DNA of 64,000 bases from Bacteroidaceae bacterium (lineage in GTDB: Bacteria; Bacteroidota; Bacteroidia; Bacteroidales; Bacteroidaceae), in NCBI GenBank assembly GCA_017534535.1, contig JAFXVZ010000002.1:1-64000 (forward strand), in the 5' to 3' direction. A program made the position numbers and the translations under genes. Numbering within the stretch: the stretch's first letter is position 1; each line of letters starts with the position of its first letter. Positions 36,527 through 46,000 of the stretch are shown here, one piece after another. The notes under the pieces were generated by a model, which had not been told where the DNA came from, made no database searches, and was given only the letters and a program-made list of their open reading frames with translations.

Positions 36527-37192
36527 ATGGATATTGATACACTCGAAGGTTTGATGAAGTGTCCGCTTATGAAGGGACTGACACAGCAGGAAGTGATGGA
36601 CCTCATGCACCAAATACGTTACCGTGTAATAAAATATGAAAGAGGTAGTATCTTCGCCTATGCGGGCGACAAATGTCTGCATGCCGACATCGTATTGGAT
36701 GGCGAACTGATTGCTTCAGTGATTTCCCCTTCAGGTCGCATTGTGCAAATGAGCTTGCAACATGCTGGCAACATGGTGGCTCCTGCTTTTATCTTCGCCA
36801 ACGACAACCAATATCCTGTTACTATCAAAGCCTCGAAAGACACCAGTATTTTGCGCCTGATGCCCGAAGCCATAGAAATGTTGTTCAAGCTTGATTGTCG
36901 CATCAGTAGCAATATGATGAGGATTTTGTCAAACATCGTGGCATTTCAAGCCAAGAAGATCGGGGTGTTGTCAATGAACCTTCGTGAGAAAATCATCCAT
37001 GTACTACAAGAGGAAAAGCAGAAGCAAAACACCAATCGCCTGCATCTTCCCACTCGTCAAGAGCTCGCCAATGTGCTGGGCGTTCAGAAATACAGTGTGC
37101 AACGCACCCTCAACGAATTGGAAACTGAAGGCATCATCCTCCTCGATGGCAAGTATGTAGAGATTGTAAAACCAGAGAAGTTGAAGATGTAA
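36527..37192 (+). CDS. Crp/Fnr-family transcription regulator
   Basis: 221 aa. N-terminal cyclic-nucleotide-binding-type beta-barrel (YERGSIFAYAGDKCLHADIVLDGELIAS) and a C-terminal winged helix (LPTRQELANVLGVQKYSVQRTLNELETEG). It lacks the N-terminal cysteine cluster of FNR, so an iron-sulphur oxygen sensor of that type is not indicated; it may sense nitric oxide or a haem-linked signal. Divergent from nrfHA with a palindrome between, so it probably controls nitrite ammonification. The start codon follows a -7 box by 24 nt. Confidence 0.9.
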   Translation: MDIDTLEGLMKCPLMKGLTQQEVMDLMHQIRYRVIKYERGSIFAYAGDKCLHADIVLDGELIASVISPSGRIVQMSLQHAGNMVAPAFIFANDNQYPVTIKASKDTSILRLMPEAIEMLFKLDCRISSNMMRILSNIVAFQAKKIGVLSMNLREKIIHVLQEEKQKQNTNRLHLPTRQELANVLGVQKYSVQRTLNELETEGIILLDGKYVEIVKPEKLKM

Positions 37193-37259
37193 TATCTTGC
37201 CCAGCTTTTCTTCTTTTTCCAAATAATCTTTATATCTTTGCACAAAAATAGTAAGAGAT

Positions 37260-37754
37260 ATGAAGAGAATGATGACATTGATGATGGTGGCTATAATGGC
37301 CATAATGGTAAATGCCCAGACCACCCAAAAGGTTTACGACGAAGAAATCAACCCTAATGTACAAATTGAACAAGCAGTTGCTAAGGCAAAGGCTAACAGT
37401 AAGTTTGTGATGTGCCAAGTAGGTGGCAATTGGTGCCCTTGGTGCCTCAGGTTTGCTGCATTCATCAAGGCTGACAGTGAGATTAGCCAGCTCATTGCCG
37501 ATAACTTCGAATACATCCACGTGAACTATAACCCTCGCAAGTCAGGTGGTGAAGAGAAGACGCGTCAAGCAGCTCAGATGCTTCAACGCCTCAACAACCC
37601 CGAACGCTTTGGCTTCCCTGTATTCGTGGTGCTCAACAGCGATGGCAAGGTTATCCACATCCAAGACTCCAGCTTCCTGGAAGAGGGCGAAGGCTATAAC
37701 AAAGACAAAGTCCTCCGCTTCTTTAAGAATTGGACGCCTGCTGTGGTGAAGTGA
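37260..37754 (+). CDS. Thioredoxin-fold protein with CPWC motif
   Basis: 164 aa with a signal peptide (MKRMMTLMMVAIMAIMVNA). The thioredoxin-like active site GGNWCPWCLRFAAF (a CxxC motif) is followed by a typical fold (IADNFEYIHVNYNP, PVFVVLNSDGKVIHIQDSSF). It is an exported thiol-disulphide protein with no clear partner. It lies 67 nt after the Crp/Fnr gene on the same strand, with its own -7 box TATCTTTG (37232-37239) upstream. Confidence 0.85.
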   Translation: MKRMMTLMMVAIMAIMVNAQTTQKVYDEEINPNVQIEQAVAKAKANSKFVMCQVGGNWCPWCLRFAAFIKADSEISQLIADNFEYIHVNYNPRKSGGEEKTRQAAQMLQRLNNPERFGFPVFVVLNSDGKVIHIQDSSFLEEGEGYNKDKVLRFFKNWTPAVVK

Positions 37755-38086
37755 TATTCCCCACCATTTTTTAAAAAGTTTCCTATGGGGTGACTCAATA
37801 GTTACCACCATTTGTTACAATATCTCCTATCCCTCATCGCAATATCTCGCGTAGGGGTAAAGGAGATATTCCTTTCAATCATAGGAGATACTGCGACGAC
37901 CCATAGCAAAGCCTCGGACGAGTGTTGGGAGGCATTCCTATCATAACAGGCAAAATAAGCATAGACTTTTGTTTCCTAACCCACAGCTTTAGTACTCCTA
38001 AACCATGGGGTTACGACCCGCAAACCTATTACTAATTGCTCCGCCTATCTATTACTAATAGCACTGCTGACCTATTACTAATAGCT
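37755..38086. other. Intergenic stretch with short direct and inverted repeats
   Basis: No gene is seen. It has three copies of CTATTACTAAT with varied ends at about 38026, 38049 and 38072, spaced 23 bp apart, and an inverted pair AATATCTCC (37820-37828) / GGAGATATT (37862-37870). The stretch leads directly into the BspA remnant at 38087. Confidence 0.5.
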
Positions 38087-38310
38087 TGGGATACCTGTTG
38101 GTGTCACATCAATTGGTAATGAAACTTTTTTCTTCTTGTTGGCGCCTGACCAGCATTACATGCTTAGCTATCAATCCACCGGCATTGGGCAGTGATGTGT
38201 TTTATAAAGTGCCTGGTACTATTTATGCCCCAGCCACCTCTGTTGATGCTTACAAGGCAGCTGATGGATGGAGTAACTATGCATCTCAAATACAGGCTAT
38301 ACCAGCATAA
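38087..38310 (+). pseudogene. Remnant of a BspA-like leucine-rich repeat protein (C-terminal end)
   Basis: Two frames together read as the end of a BspA-type protein: IPVGVTSIGNETF in one frame, then SSCWRLTSITCLAINPPALG, DVFYKVPGTIYAPATSVDAY and KAADGWSNYASQIQAIPA up to the stop in the next. The LRR_5 pattern and the closing 'VPATSVDAYKAADGWSNYASQI' type of sequence are characteristic. Removing one T from the six-T run at about 38126-38131 restores the frame. Only about 75 codons remain and no start is seen, so it is a decayed gene end. Confidence 0.8.
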
Positions 38311-38506
38311 ACACAATCACTACAAAAAGGATAGGGCAACCTCTCCCTCTATATTAAAATGTTCTCCGCAGCACTCACCTTACCAGTGGGTGCTACTTTT
38401 CATTTGCACAGCTCCGACCTGAACGCTGTTCAGCTCCAACCTTCATTATAACCTACAACTTTCAAATAAAGTTATCGCTTTTATACGCCATATTGTCCAT
38501 TTATAT

Positions 38507-38514
38507 TATCTTTG
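38507..38514 (+). promoter_or_regulatory. -7 box of the DNPH1-like gene
   Basis: TATCTTTG at 38507-38514, about 13-19 bp before the possible ATG codons at 38527 and 38533. An in-frame TTG at 38512 lies within this box and cannot be the start. Confidence 0.7.
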
Positions 38515-38526
38515 CAGCAAAGATTG

Positions 38527-38952
38527 ATGAGTATGGACAAAAAGATTTATTTTGCTGGGTCTATTCGTGGAGGACGCGTGGATGCAGACCTCTATAAGCG
38601 GTTGATTGCATATTTGCAACGCACGAACATCGTACTTACCGAGCATGTGGGGAGCTCGAAGCTGAATTTGATGGAGCAAGGGAGAAGCAAGGATGCTTTA
38701 ATTTATGACCGAGACACGGCTTGGCTCAGGGAGTGTGACATAGTGGTGGCGGAGTGTACTTGTCCATCACTGGGCGTAGGTTATGAATTGGCTTATGCTG
38801 AGAAATTAGGTAAGCCTTGCCATATTTTCTATGACAAGTCGAAGACACAGCTCTCTGCTATGCTGACGGGAGATCCTTATTTCCAGATTCATCCCTATGA
38901 GAGTGAGGAGGAGATATATGATATTCTGATAGAGATATTGAAAACAAAATAA
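38527..38952 (+). CDS. DNPH1/Rcl-like 2'-deoxynucleoside 5'-phosphate N-hydrolase
   Basis: About 139-141 aa of the nucleoside 2-deoxyribosyltransferase superfamily. The motifs YFAGSIRGGR, TAWLRECDIVVAECTCPSLG and VGYELAYAEKLGKP match mammalian DNPH1 (Rcl) better than the transferases; the glutamate in GVGYEL is the expected nucleophile. The enzyme would hydrolyse the base from deoxynucleoside monophosphates, a nucleotide-pool role. Starts are ATG at 38527 or 38533. Its stop overlaps an ATG of the next gene (TAATG), though the better start of that gene is 27 nt further on. Confidence 0.8.
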   Translation: MSMDKKIYFAGSIRGGRVDADLYKRLIAYLQRTNIVLTEHVGSSKLNLMEQGRSKDALIYDRDTAWLRECDIVVAECTCPSLGVGYELAYAEKLGKPCHIFYDKSKTQLSAMLTGDPYFQIHPYESEEEIYDILIEILKTK

Positions 38953-38978
38953 TGAATTTCAAATTAAAACATCATACT

Positions 38979-40890
38979 ATGAAAAACTCATTTATAAGTA
39001 GTTTGTTGGCTGTTATGCTGACTTTTTTATTCGTTACTCCTTCTTTGGCAGACGAGTTCAATGAACCATATATTCCTGCTATTGCGCTCTATCCGCAACA
39101 GAATGCCGTACGCAACCGTCTTGACCTGAGTGGTATATGGAGCTTCCAGCTAGATCCAAAAGATGAAGGCGAAAAGAATGGATGGTTTAATGGCTTACCT
39201 GAACCTCAGTCAATAGCCGTTCCCGGAAGTTGGAACGACCAGCTTGACCAGCAGCATAACTACCTGGGATGTAGTTGGTATGAGACAGAGACCTTTGTAC
39301 CTTCAACTTGGAAAGATAGCGAAATCGGTTTGCGCATAGGCTCAGCCGTTTATTTTGCCAAAGTATGGATCAACGGCCAGTCGTTAGGTCAACATGAGGG
39401 CGGCCATCTTCCCTTTGCTTTCGCAATTACCAATAAAGTGAAATGGGGAGAGAAGAATCGTATCACCATCATGGTGGAAAACAAACTGTCTCCAGACAGA
39501 GTGCCTGGCAACGTAGCTGGCGGTGCTTTGGCCAGCCAAAATTATCCTAATGCCAACTACGATTTCTTTCCATATAGCGGGTTACATCGGGCAGTATGGC
39601 TCTATAGCGTGCCAAAATCTGCTCATCTCATAGATATCACACTTTACAACCAACTTTCAAGATACAGAAGGCATCATTCATGCCAAAGTTAGAAAGCATG
39701 GGAAAGCAACGAGCGGCAGAGTAGTGGTGACAGGAAAAGATGGTAAACAGGTATCTACACCAATACGTTTCAACGGCGATGAGACAGAGGTAGATATTCA
39801 CGTTCCACAAGTGAAGTTGTGGAGTCCTGAGTCTCCTAATTTATACGATGTCACTGTAGAGTTGGGCAATGCTGCTAAGCCTATTGACAGTTATACATTG
39901 CAAACAGGTATAAGGACTATTGAAGTAAAGGGCGACGATATCCTCCTTAACGGCAAGCCCATCATTATACGAGGTTTCGGTAAGCACGAAGATTTCCCCA
40001 TCTATGGAAGAGGAGTAGCACAACCTGTAATGGTGAAGGATTTCTCACTGATGAAATGGTTGGGTGCCAACGCCTTTAGAACGAGCCATTATCCTTATGA
40101 CGAGTCGGTGTATGCTGAAGCTGACAAGCAAGGCATATTGATTATCGACGAGATGCCGTCGGTAGGCCTCGTATTTTACGATGATCAGAAAGACATTGAC
40201 CGCAGACGAGAGGTTTGCGACAAGATGCTCCAAGAAATGATTACACGAGACAAAAACCATCCGTCGGTGATTATGTGGTGTGTGGCAAATGAGCCTTCTC
40301 CAAAGACATTGGGCTCCAACGTGCTGGCTGGCACCAATGATGCAGCAGCAGAAGAAAACCGCATTGCTAAAGATTTTTTGGGTGGTTTAGTGCGCCAAGC
40401 CAAACAGCTTGACCCTACCCGACTGGCCACTTTTGTAGGAGTGATGGGAGGTCCTGCCGACTGGATGGAGTGTTGTGATCTTATTACCATCAATCGCTAT
40501 TATGGCTGGTACACCAATATCGGTAATTTCCCAATGGCTGAAAGATATTTCAGTGGTGAACTCGACAAACTGCACAATGACTTGCACAAACCTATTGTTG
40601 TGACCGAATTTGGAGCTGATGCTATAGCTGGTCATCACGCCAATGAAGACGAAATGTTCTCAGAAGAGTACCAGCAGAAGATGATTAACGCCTACTTGGA
40701 TATTGCCAATACCAAACCATATGTAAAGGGCATGATGATCTGGGCTTTTGCTGATTTCCGAACTAGTCAGGCGCTGATGCGTGTTCGAGGTATGAATCTC
40801 AAGGGTGTCTTCACCCAAGATCGCCGTCCCAAAATGGCTGCTTGGTTACTGAAAAAGCGTTGGGTAGATGATAAGAATGGTAACTACTAA
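38979..40890 (+). pseudogene. GH2 beta-glucuronidase-like gene, single-base frameshift
   Basis: Two frames make one GH2 protein of about 635 aa. The first has a signal peptide (MKNSFISSLLAVMLTFLFVT) and the sugar-binding jelly roll (ALYPQQNAVRNRLDLSGIWS; AKVWINGQSLGQHEGGHLPF). The second has the immunoglobulin-like and TIM-barrel domains with acid/base E in MWCVANEPSPKT, nucleophile E in VVTEFGADAIAG, and MNLKGVFTQDRRPK, which holds the N-x-K motif seen in beta-glucuronidases. The shift is in the T-run at 39643-39645: dropping one T gives IDITLTTNFQDTEGIIHAKV across the join. Either recently inactivated, phase-varying, or a sequencing error. Co-directional with the DNPH1-like gene. Confidence 0.85.
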
Positions 40891-40908
40891 TTCTTGCAGT
40901 AATATTTA

Positions 40909-41478
40909 CTACGAATTGAAGCAGTAGCAGTAGCTATAGACATAACGTTGGTCAGGGCTGACGATGGTAGTGAGAGAAGCAGGTGGATTGAGCAGCACTT
41001 GTTTCATATTCCTGCTGATACCTTCCCCACTTAGCTTCAGCACTGCCTCTTTCTGTGTCCAGAGTTTTGTGAATTCCAGTTCGGGACGTTCTGCATGCTC
41101 TATTTGGCGTACCTCTTCTTCATTCATGGTGTAATCCACCAGGGTATGCTTGAATGTACGAATCGATTCGATGTCAATGCCCACAGGCTTATCGGCAATG
41201 ATGCAAATGGCCGCTTCACGACAGTGACTCAGGTTGAAATATATCTCAGAATGTCCTACTATGAAAGGCTTGCCGTGTTCACCATATTCGAAGACAGGCT
41301 TCTCGATGATACCATATTCTTTTTGTAATCCTTCGCAAAGTAAGATGTAGGCAGCGGCACAGGTGCGCTGCCCTAATTCATGCTTAAAGCGTAAAGCCTG
41401 CTCACGGCGCTGGTCAGACAACTCTGCCAACGCCGCTTGCAAGTCGAAATCGAATATTTTATCATTAATATAAATCAT
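40909..41478 (-). CDS. 4'-phosphopantetheinyl transferase superfamily protein
   Basis: 189 aa, short Sfp-like type. The magnesium-binding motif VGIDIESI and the downstream FTKLWTQKEAVLKLSGEG are present, with FNLSHCREAAICI before them. It moves the phosphopantetheine arm from CoA onto carrier proteins. Convergent with the GH2 gene and 18 nt from its stop. No carrier protein or synthase gene is nearby. Confidence 0.9.
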   Translation of the reverse strand: MIYINDKIFDFDLQAALAELSDQRREQALRFKHELGQRTCAAAYILLCEGLQKEYGIIEKPVFEYGEHGKPFIVGHSEIYFNLSHCREAAICIIADKPVGIDIESIRTFKHTLVDYTMNEEEVRQIEHAERPELEFTKLWTQKEAVLKLSGEGISRNMKQVLLNPPASLTTIVSPDQRYVYSYCYCFNS

Positions 41479-41484
41479 CTTATA

Positions 41485-41527
41485 CTCCCCCGCCCTACGG
41501 GCACCCCCTCTATATCAAAGGGAGAAG
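41485..41527. repeat. GC-rich hairpin repeat upstream of the PPTase
   Basis: Similar in layout to 3846-3888: a CCCTACGGGCACCCCC core (GCCCtacGGGC stem) and a CCCTCTATATCAAAGGG stem. It lies between the PPTase start and the GH30 stop. Confidence 0.55.
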
Positions 41528-41535
41528 CTAATTGT

Positions 41536-43041
41536 TTATTTCAGCACCACAGTATTCAGGGTATTCGGAGCCAATGTCACCGTTTGGTTCACCCCATTCA
41601 GCTGCAATGTAACAGCCTGCTCATGATCAGTTTGGTTGCCCACCAAAGCAACCACACTACCATCAGTATTGACAAAAGCCATTGCATCGGCATAACTGCC
41701 TGACAAATCCAACAGCTTAGCTCCTGGCAACACATAGTGACTGGCATGCTTCAGCACATAATACTCGGGGGTGTAACGGAAAGTCTTATTGTCCTTATTC
41801 ACCGTCACCAGGCTATTCTGACTCCATCCCCATCGGCTCACACCACCCTCAAGCAAGGAAGTATTCCAATAGAAATAGGCTTGTACGCCATACTTGAAAT
41901 AATGCTTCATCAAGTCCCATGAATGCATGGCACCCTTCCAGTCGTTCTTGCCATCACCACACTCCTGCTCTGTCTGATAGCAAGGCAGATTAGGATATTC
42001 AGCATGCAGCGTTGGCAAAGCATCCTTGCCAGCCCATTGGAATCCCATACCTTTAATATATTTACTTGCTGTAGGATGATTCAACACCGTATGGCTCAAC
42101 TCCAAGTTGGCACGTTCGATGGTACCATAATAGACCTCTACTCCACGTTTCTCCATCTCAGGACCAAGGTAATTACCTATAAAGTCTGCCAAACTCTCGG
42201 GTTTCCACACACAAGCAGGATAAGGCTGAGAAGAGTTGAACTCATTTTGGGGCATTACAGTTTGGAAAACAACGCCTTCGCCTCTATAAGCGTCAATAAA
42301 CTTGCCAAAATAGCGGGCATAGGCATCTAAATAACGAGGTTCCTGAATAAATGCATCCTCACCCTCAGGAATCACCTTGTCGATAGGAAGACCGTTGTCA
42401 ACGCTCAACCACCCTAAAATGCCTGAGTTACCACCCATACGATGACGCACACTGTCGGGCAACTGAGCCATGCGCTCCTCTACCATTTTACGGATAGCAG
42501 CTGTTGAATTGCAAGCATAGTGCTTATTATATTTCATCCAAGCAGGAGGGCACCAAGGCGATGCAAACATCTTGATATGAGGTTGAACAGACAACGCAGC
42601 CTTTACGAAAGGCAACAACGTCTGACGATCGTGATCGATGCTGAAATCCTTCAGATCGAAATCTCCATCGGTTTCATCATAGCTATAATAGTCCAAACTG
42701 AAATCATTTGCACCCAAAGGCATACGTCCCATCGTAAGATTAGCTCCCTTGCCTGGTTCAAAAAGCTCGCGCATGATGTCTTGTATTTCATCATAGCTCA
42801 ACTGGCTTAAAGAATTCCATCCTAATTCATTGAAACAGGTTCCGAAACCTTCAATGGTTTGCAGTATTTTCTGAGCATCGATTATCACCAAAGAATCACT
42901 CACGGCATCAGTTACCTGCGCTGTCGCATTGAACTGCCAAGGGGTTTCGTATGAAGTAGCTACCCACTCAGTCACTTTTGGCCCTTGCTGGCACGCCGTC
43001 ATCAATCCAGCCATCGCCAGCATCATTGTTGTTTTCTTCAT
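41536..43041 (-). CDS. GH30 family glycoside hydrolase, lipoprotein
   Basis: 501 aa. Lipobox LMTAC in MKKTTMMLAMAGLMTACQQG, then the GH30 start ILQTIEGFGTCFNELGWNSL. The expected acid/base E267 lies in VMPQNEFNSSQPY and the nucleophile E358 in YQTEQECG; PWCPPAWMKYN is also a GH30 pattern. GH30 members cleave beta-glucosyl, beta-xylosyl or beta-1,6-galactosyl linkages; the subfamily cannot be told by eye. The start was moved from an in-frame TTG (43047) to the ATG at 43041, which follows the GH2 stop at TGATAATG by 2 nt, so the two are translationally coupled. Confidence 0.9.
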   Translation of the reverse strand: MKKTTMMLAMAGLMTACQQGPKVTEWVATSYETPWQFNATAQVTDAVSDSLVIIDAQKILQTIEGFGTCFNELGWNSLSQLSYDEIQDIMRELFEPGKGANLTMGRMPLGANDFSLDYYSYDETDGDFDLKDFSIDHDRQTLLPFVKAALSVQPHIKMFASPWCPPAWMKYNKHYACNSTAAIRKMVEERMAQLPDSVRHRMGGNSGILGWLSVDNGLPIDKVIPEGEDAFIQEPRYLDAYARYFGKFIDAYRGEGVVFQTVMPQNEFNSSQPYPACVWKPESLADFIGNYLGPEMEKRGVEVYYGTIERANLELSHTVLNHPTASKYIKGMGFQWAGKDALPTLHAEYPNLPCYQTEQECGDGKNDWKGAMHSWDLMKHYFKYGVQAYFYWNTSLLEGGVSRWGWSQNSLVTVNKDNKTFRYTPEYYVLKHASHYVLPGAKLLDLSGSYADAMAFVNTDGSVVALVGNQTDHEQAVTLQLNGVNQTVTLAPNTLNTVVLK

Positions 43042-43043
43042 TA

Positions 43044-46000
43044 TCAATTAAGTTTTATGTTAATTACTCGTTTATAAGCCGTAGGCAAAGCTCGGTATGC
43101 AGGGAAGATACCACGTGCAGTACAACCAACACCGCTGGTGGCATAGTCCAAATTCAGTGTAACACCATCCTGCTTCTGCAACTGATACTGGTAAACGGCC
43201 TTAGTCAAGTTCTCTGTACTGTAGTTAGATACATTGAAGTTGAACAACTCGTTCATGCTTACCTCAATGCCTCTACCCTGTGTATCAGAAAGCTTCATTT
43301 CACGGTTATCGGTACGCAAACCATTATCTTGCGGAATAAGGTAAGGTTCATACATTCCGTCAACGGTATTATGATATTGACCGACGGCATATCCCGTCTT
43401 GCGGTCAGGATAGTTCTCTTGAGGTCCCCTACCATAATAATCCACTTGCTGTAACGATTTATCCAGTGTAAGTGTCAAACCTATGCGAGGCAACCACATC
43501 GGCATAGAACCCTGCGGTGTCAGTTCGTGGGTTAAGTTAACATTACCATCCGGATGAATGACATACAAGTAACTCTCTTCATAGCCATTATACTGCGCAC
43601 CAAAGATATAGCTATCTTGACGAGTCATTGTAGGTGAGCCAAACTGCATGAAATCCCTCACCCTTACATAAGCATTTCCATCCACCAACTGAGCCTCTAT
43701 TTGCAAAGGGGTATATGTTAAATGATCAAGGTTGGCCTGATAATACACTGTGGCAAGCTGCATGCCATAGACAGAAGTTAGCATATCGCGACCCAATGCA
43801 CGCCAAGAATTCCATTGGTCCTGCTCATTAGCAAGCGGTGCACGCCATACATTCAGTTGCAAAGGTGACATCAATAGTTCCTTACCTTCCTTCACTATAG
43901 AGCACAACTGACCATCTTTATTGAAGCGATAAGCAAAGCCCGGACCAGTGATAGTGTAACCATCGGCTGACTGCATAAGATTGAGTTTTGATCCTGTTGA
44001 CGATTGACGATTGACCATTAACTTTTGAATATTGTCCTTTGAGGTATTATTCAGAGGTAGCTGATCCCAACTTACCTCAAAGCCCTTCTTTGCCCACAGT
44101 TCATCTTGCTTCAGCTTAGAACTGATGCGCAGGAAATACTCTTTACCTGAATCAATATTGGTTAAGCTGTATGGCACCTTCACCACCTCTTTCTGCAAGG
44201 CTGCTGTATGAATTTCAAGTGCCCCACTTGCTACAATCTGTCCCTCACACTCAATCTGCCAAGTATTGTCATAGTGAGAGGCAGGAAGGAAATGATTACG
44301 GTTCCATACTTCGACCAATCCTTGAGCTGCATCTAGCATACTAAAGCTCAAAGGCTGTACTGTTTTCTTCATCTGCCACATCTCAGGTTGCGGGGTACGA
44401 TCAGGCCAAATGCTGCCGTATGTTCTGGCTCCTATTCCGTAGCTAAAGAAAGTACCCTTATTTGTCTCACTCTCAAAATCAAGCCACAGCACAGCCTTTT
44501 CAGCAGTAAGTCCATCAACAGGAAGTGCTTTGTCAAACACCCCTACCTTATCAATCTGTGCATCGCAAATATACACATCAGTCTCTTGTCCGTGAGTTTC
44601 TTCATTACGTCCTATGTTCAGCGGCATAGGCAGGTTTCTGATATTACCCTTAGCCTCAGCATTAGCCACTTCTTGCCCATCAATAAACAAACGGATCTGA
44701 GCATCGTCATACACAGCATACAGCTGATGCCAGTTATATTCCCAATCTACTGGTAGCTTACCCGTAGCTTTATAAAGTTTATCGGTATAAATATAAAACG
44801 AAATATCTTCTTTCCCCTCTTGTTGTATGCCTAATTGCTTGCTACCTTTGGTAATGAATGATCCACAGCTACTAATGAGTTTGCGAGGATAGACCTGCAT
44901 AGTTATGGTTAGTTGGTTGGAGCTGATTTCAACATTATCAGCACGATACACCTCAACCCACTGGTCGTGTCCATTAAGGTCAAGCACCGTTCCATTCTTG
45001 CCTTTAATCAACTTAGCATTGCCCATCAAATGAGCTGGAGTATGGAAAGGAGAATCATCCCGCAGCAAACGGGCAGGTTCTTGCAAACCAGGGCTGACAA
45101 AATCCCAAATGGCACCACCCATTGTTCGCGGATGATTGTAGATTACTCGCCAAAAATCATCTAAACCTCCACCACCATTTCCAGCCACAGAGAGGTATTC
45201 ATCCATAAACGAAGGACGTGTGTCACCATCACCATGCAGACCTACCTGCAAGTCAAGTTCTTCAGGCGAAGGATAACGGGGACCAATGATTTCTTCTGCC
45301 GGATGACTATACGCATTACCACCATACATCCAAGAACGGGTGGGATCATATTTCTTCCCTTCTTTAATGACCTCACCTATCAGATGTCCTTCACCACTCT
45401 CATTGCCGGCACTCCAAAACAGCACACAGGGATGATTACGGTCTCTAAGCACCATACGGCGCACACGCTCCTGATACATACCCAGATACTGGTCATCTCG
45501 AGATATTTGTTCGGAAGCATGAGCCTCATCACCAGTTTCATCAATAATGAACAAGCCATATTCATCAGCCAGTTCCAAGTATTTGTTCACAGGTGGATAA
45601 TGGGAAGTACGCACTGCGTTGAAGTTAAATTGCTTCAGTATCTCAAAGTCTTTACGAATCACCTCTTCTGTCATAGCATGCCCCATCACGGGATGCTGCA
45701 TGTGACTATTTTGAGCATTCACCTTAAACGGCACACCATTGAGATAGAAGGTCTCGCCTATGATCTTTGTTTCTTTGACACCTATGCGTGTGTTCACCTC
45801 ATCAATCAGTTGCCCATTTTGCAACAGTTGCAAGTTTAAAGCATATAAATTTGGTGTCTCAGATGTCCACTTCAACGGGTTGGTCACATGATGATTGAAA
45901 GAAGTCTCAGCTATCTGGTGTTCAGCAACTTCTGGCACAGCCCCATGCATAACAGCTATCTGCTGTCCGTTTTTATCTTTGAGCGTAGCCTTTACCTGCA

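Noticed and set aside
44388..44756. Antisense frame in the GH2 beta-galactosidase
   Set aside because: Fully covered by a gene with intact catalytic residues and domain order.
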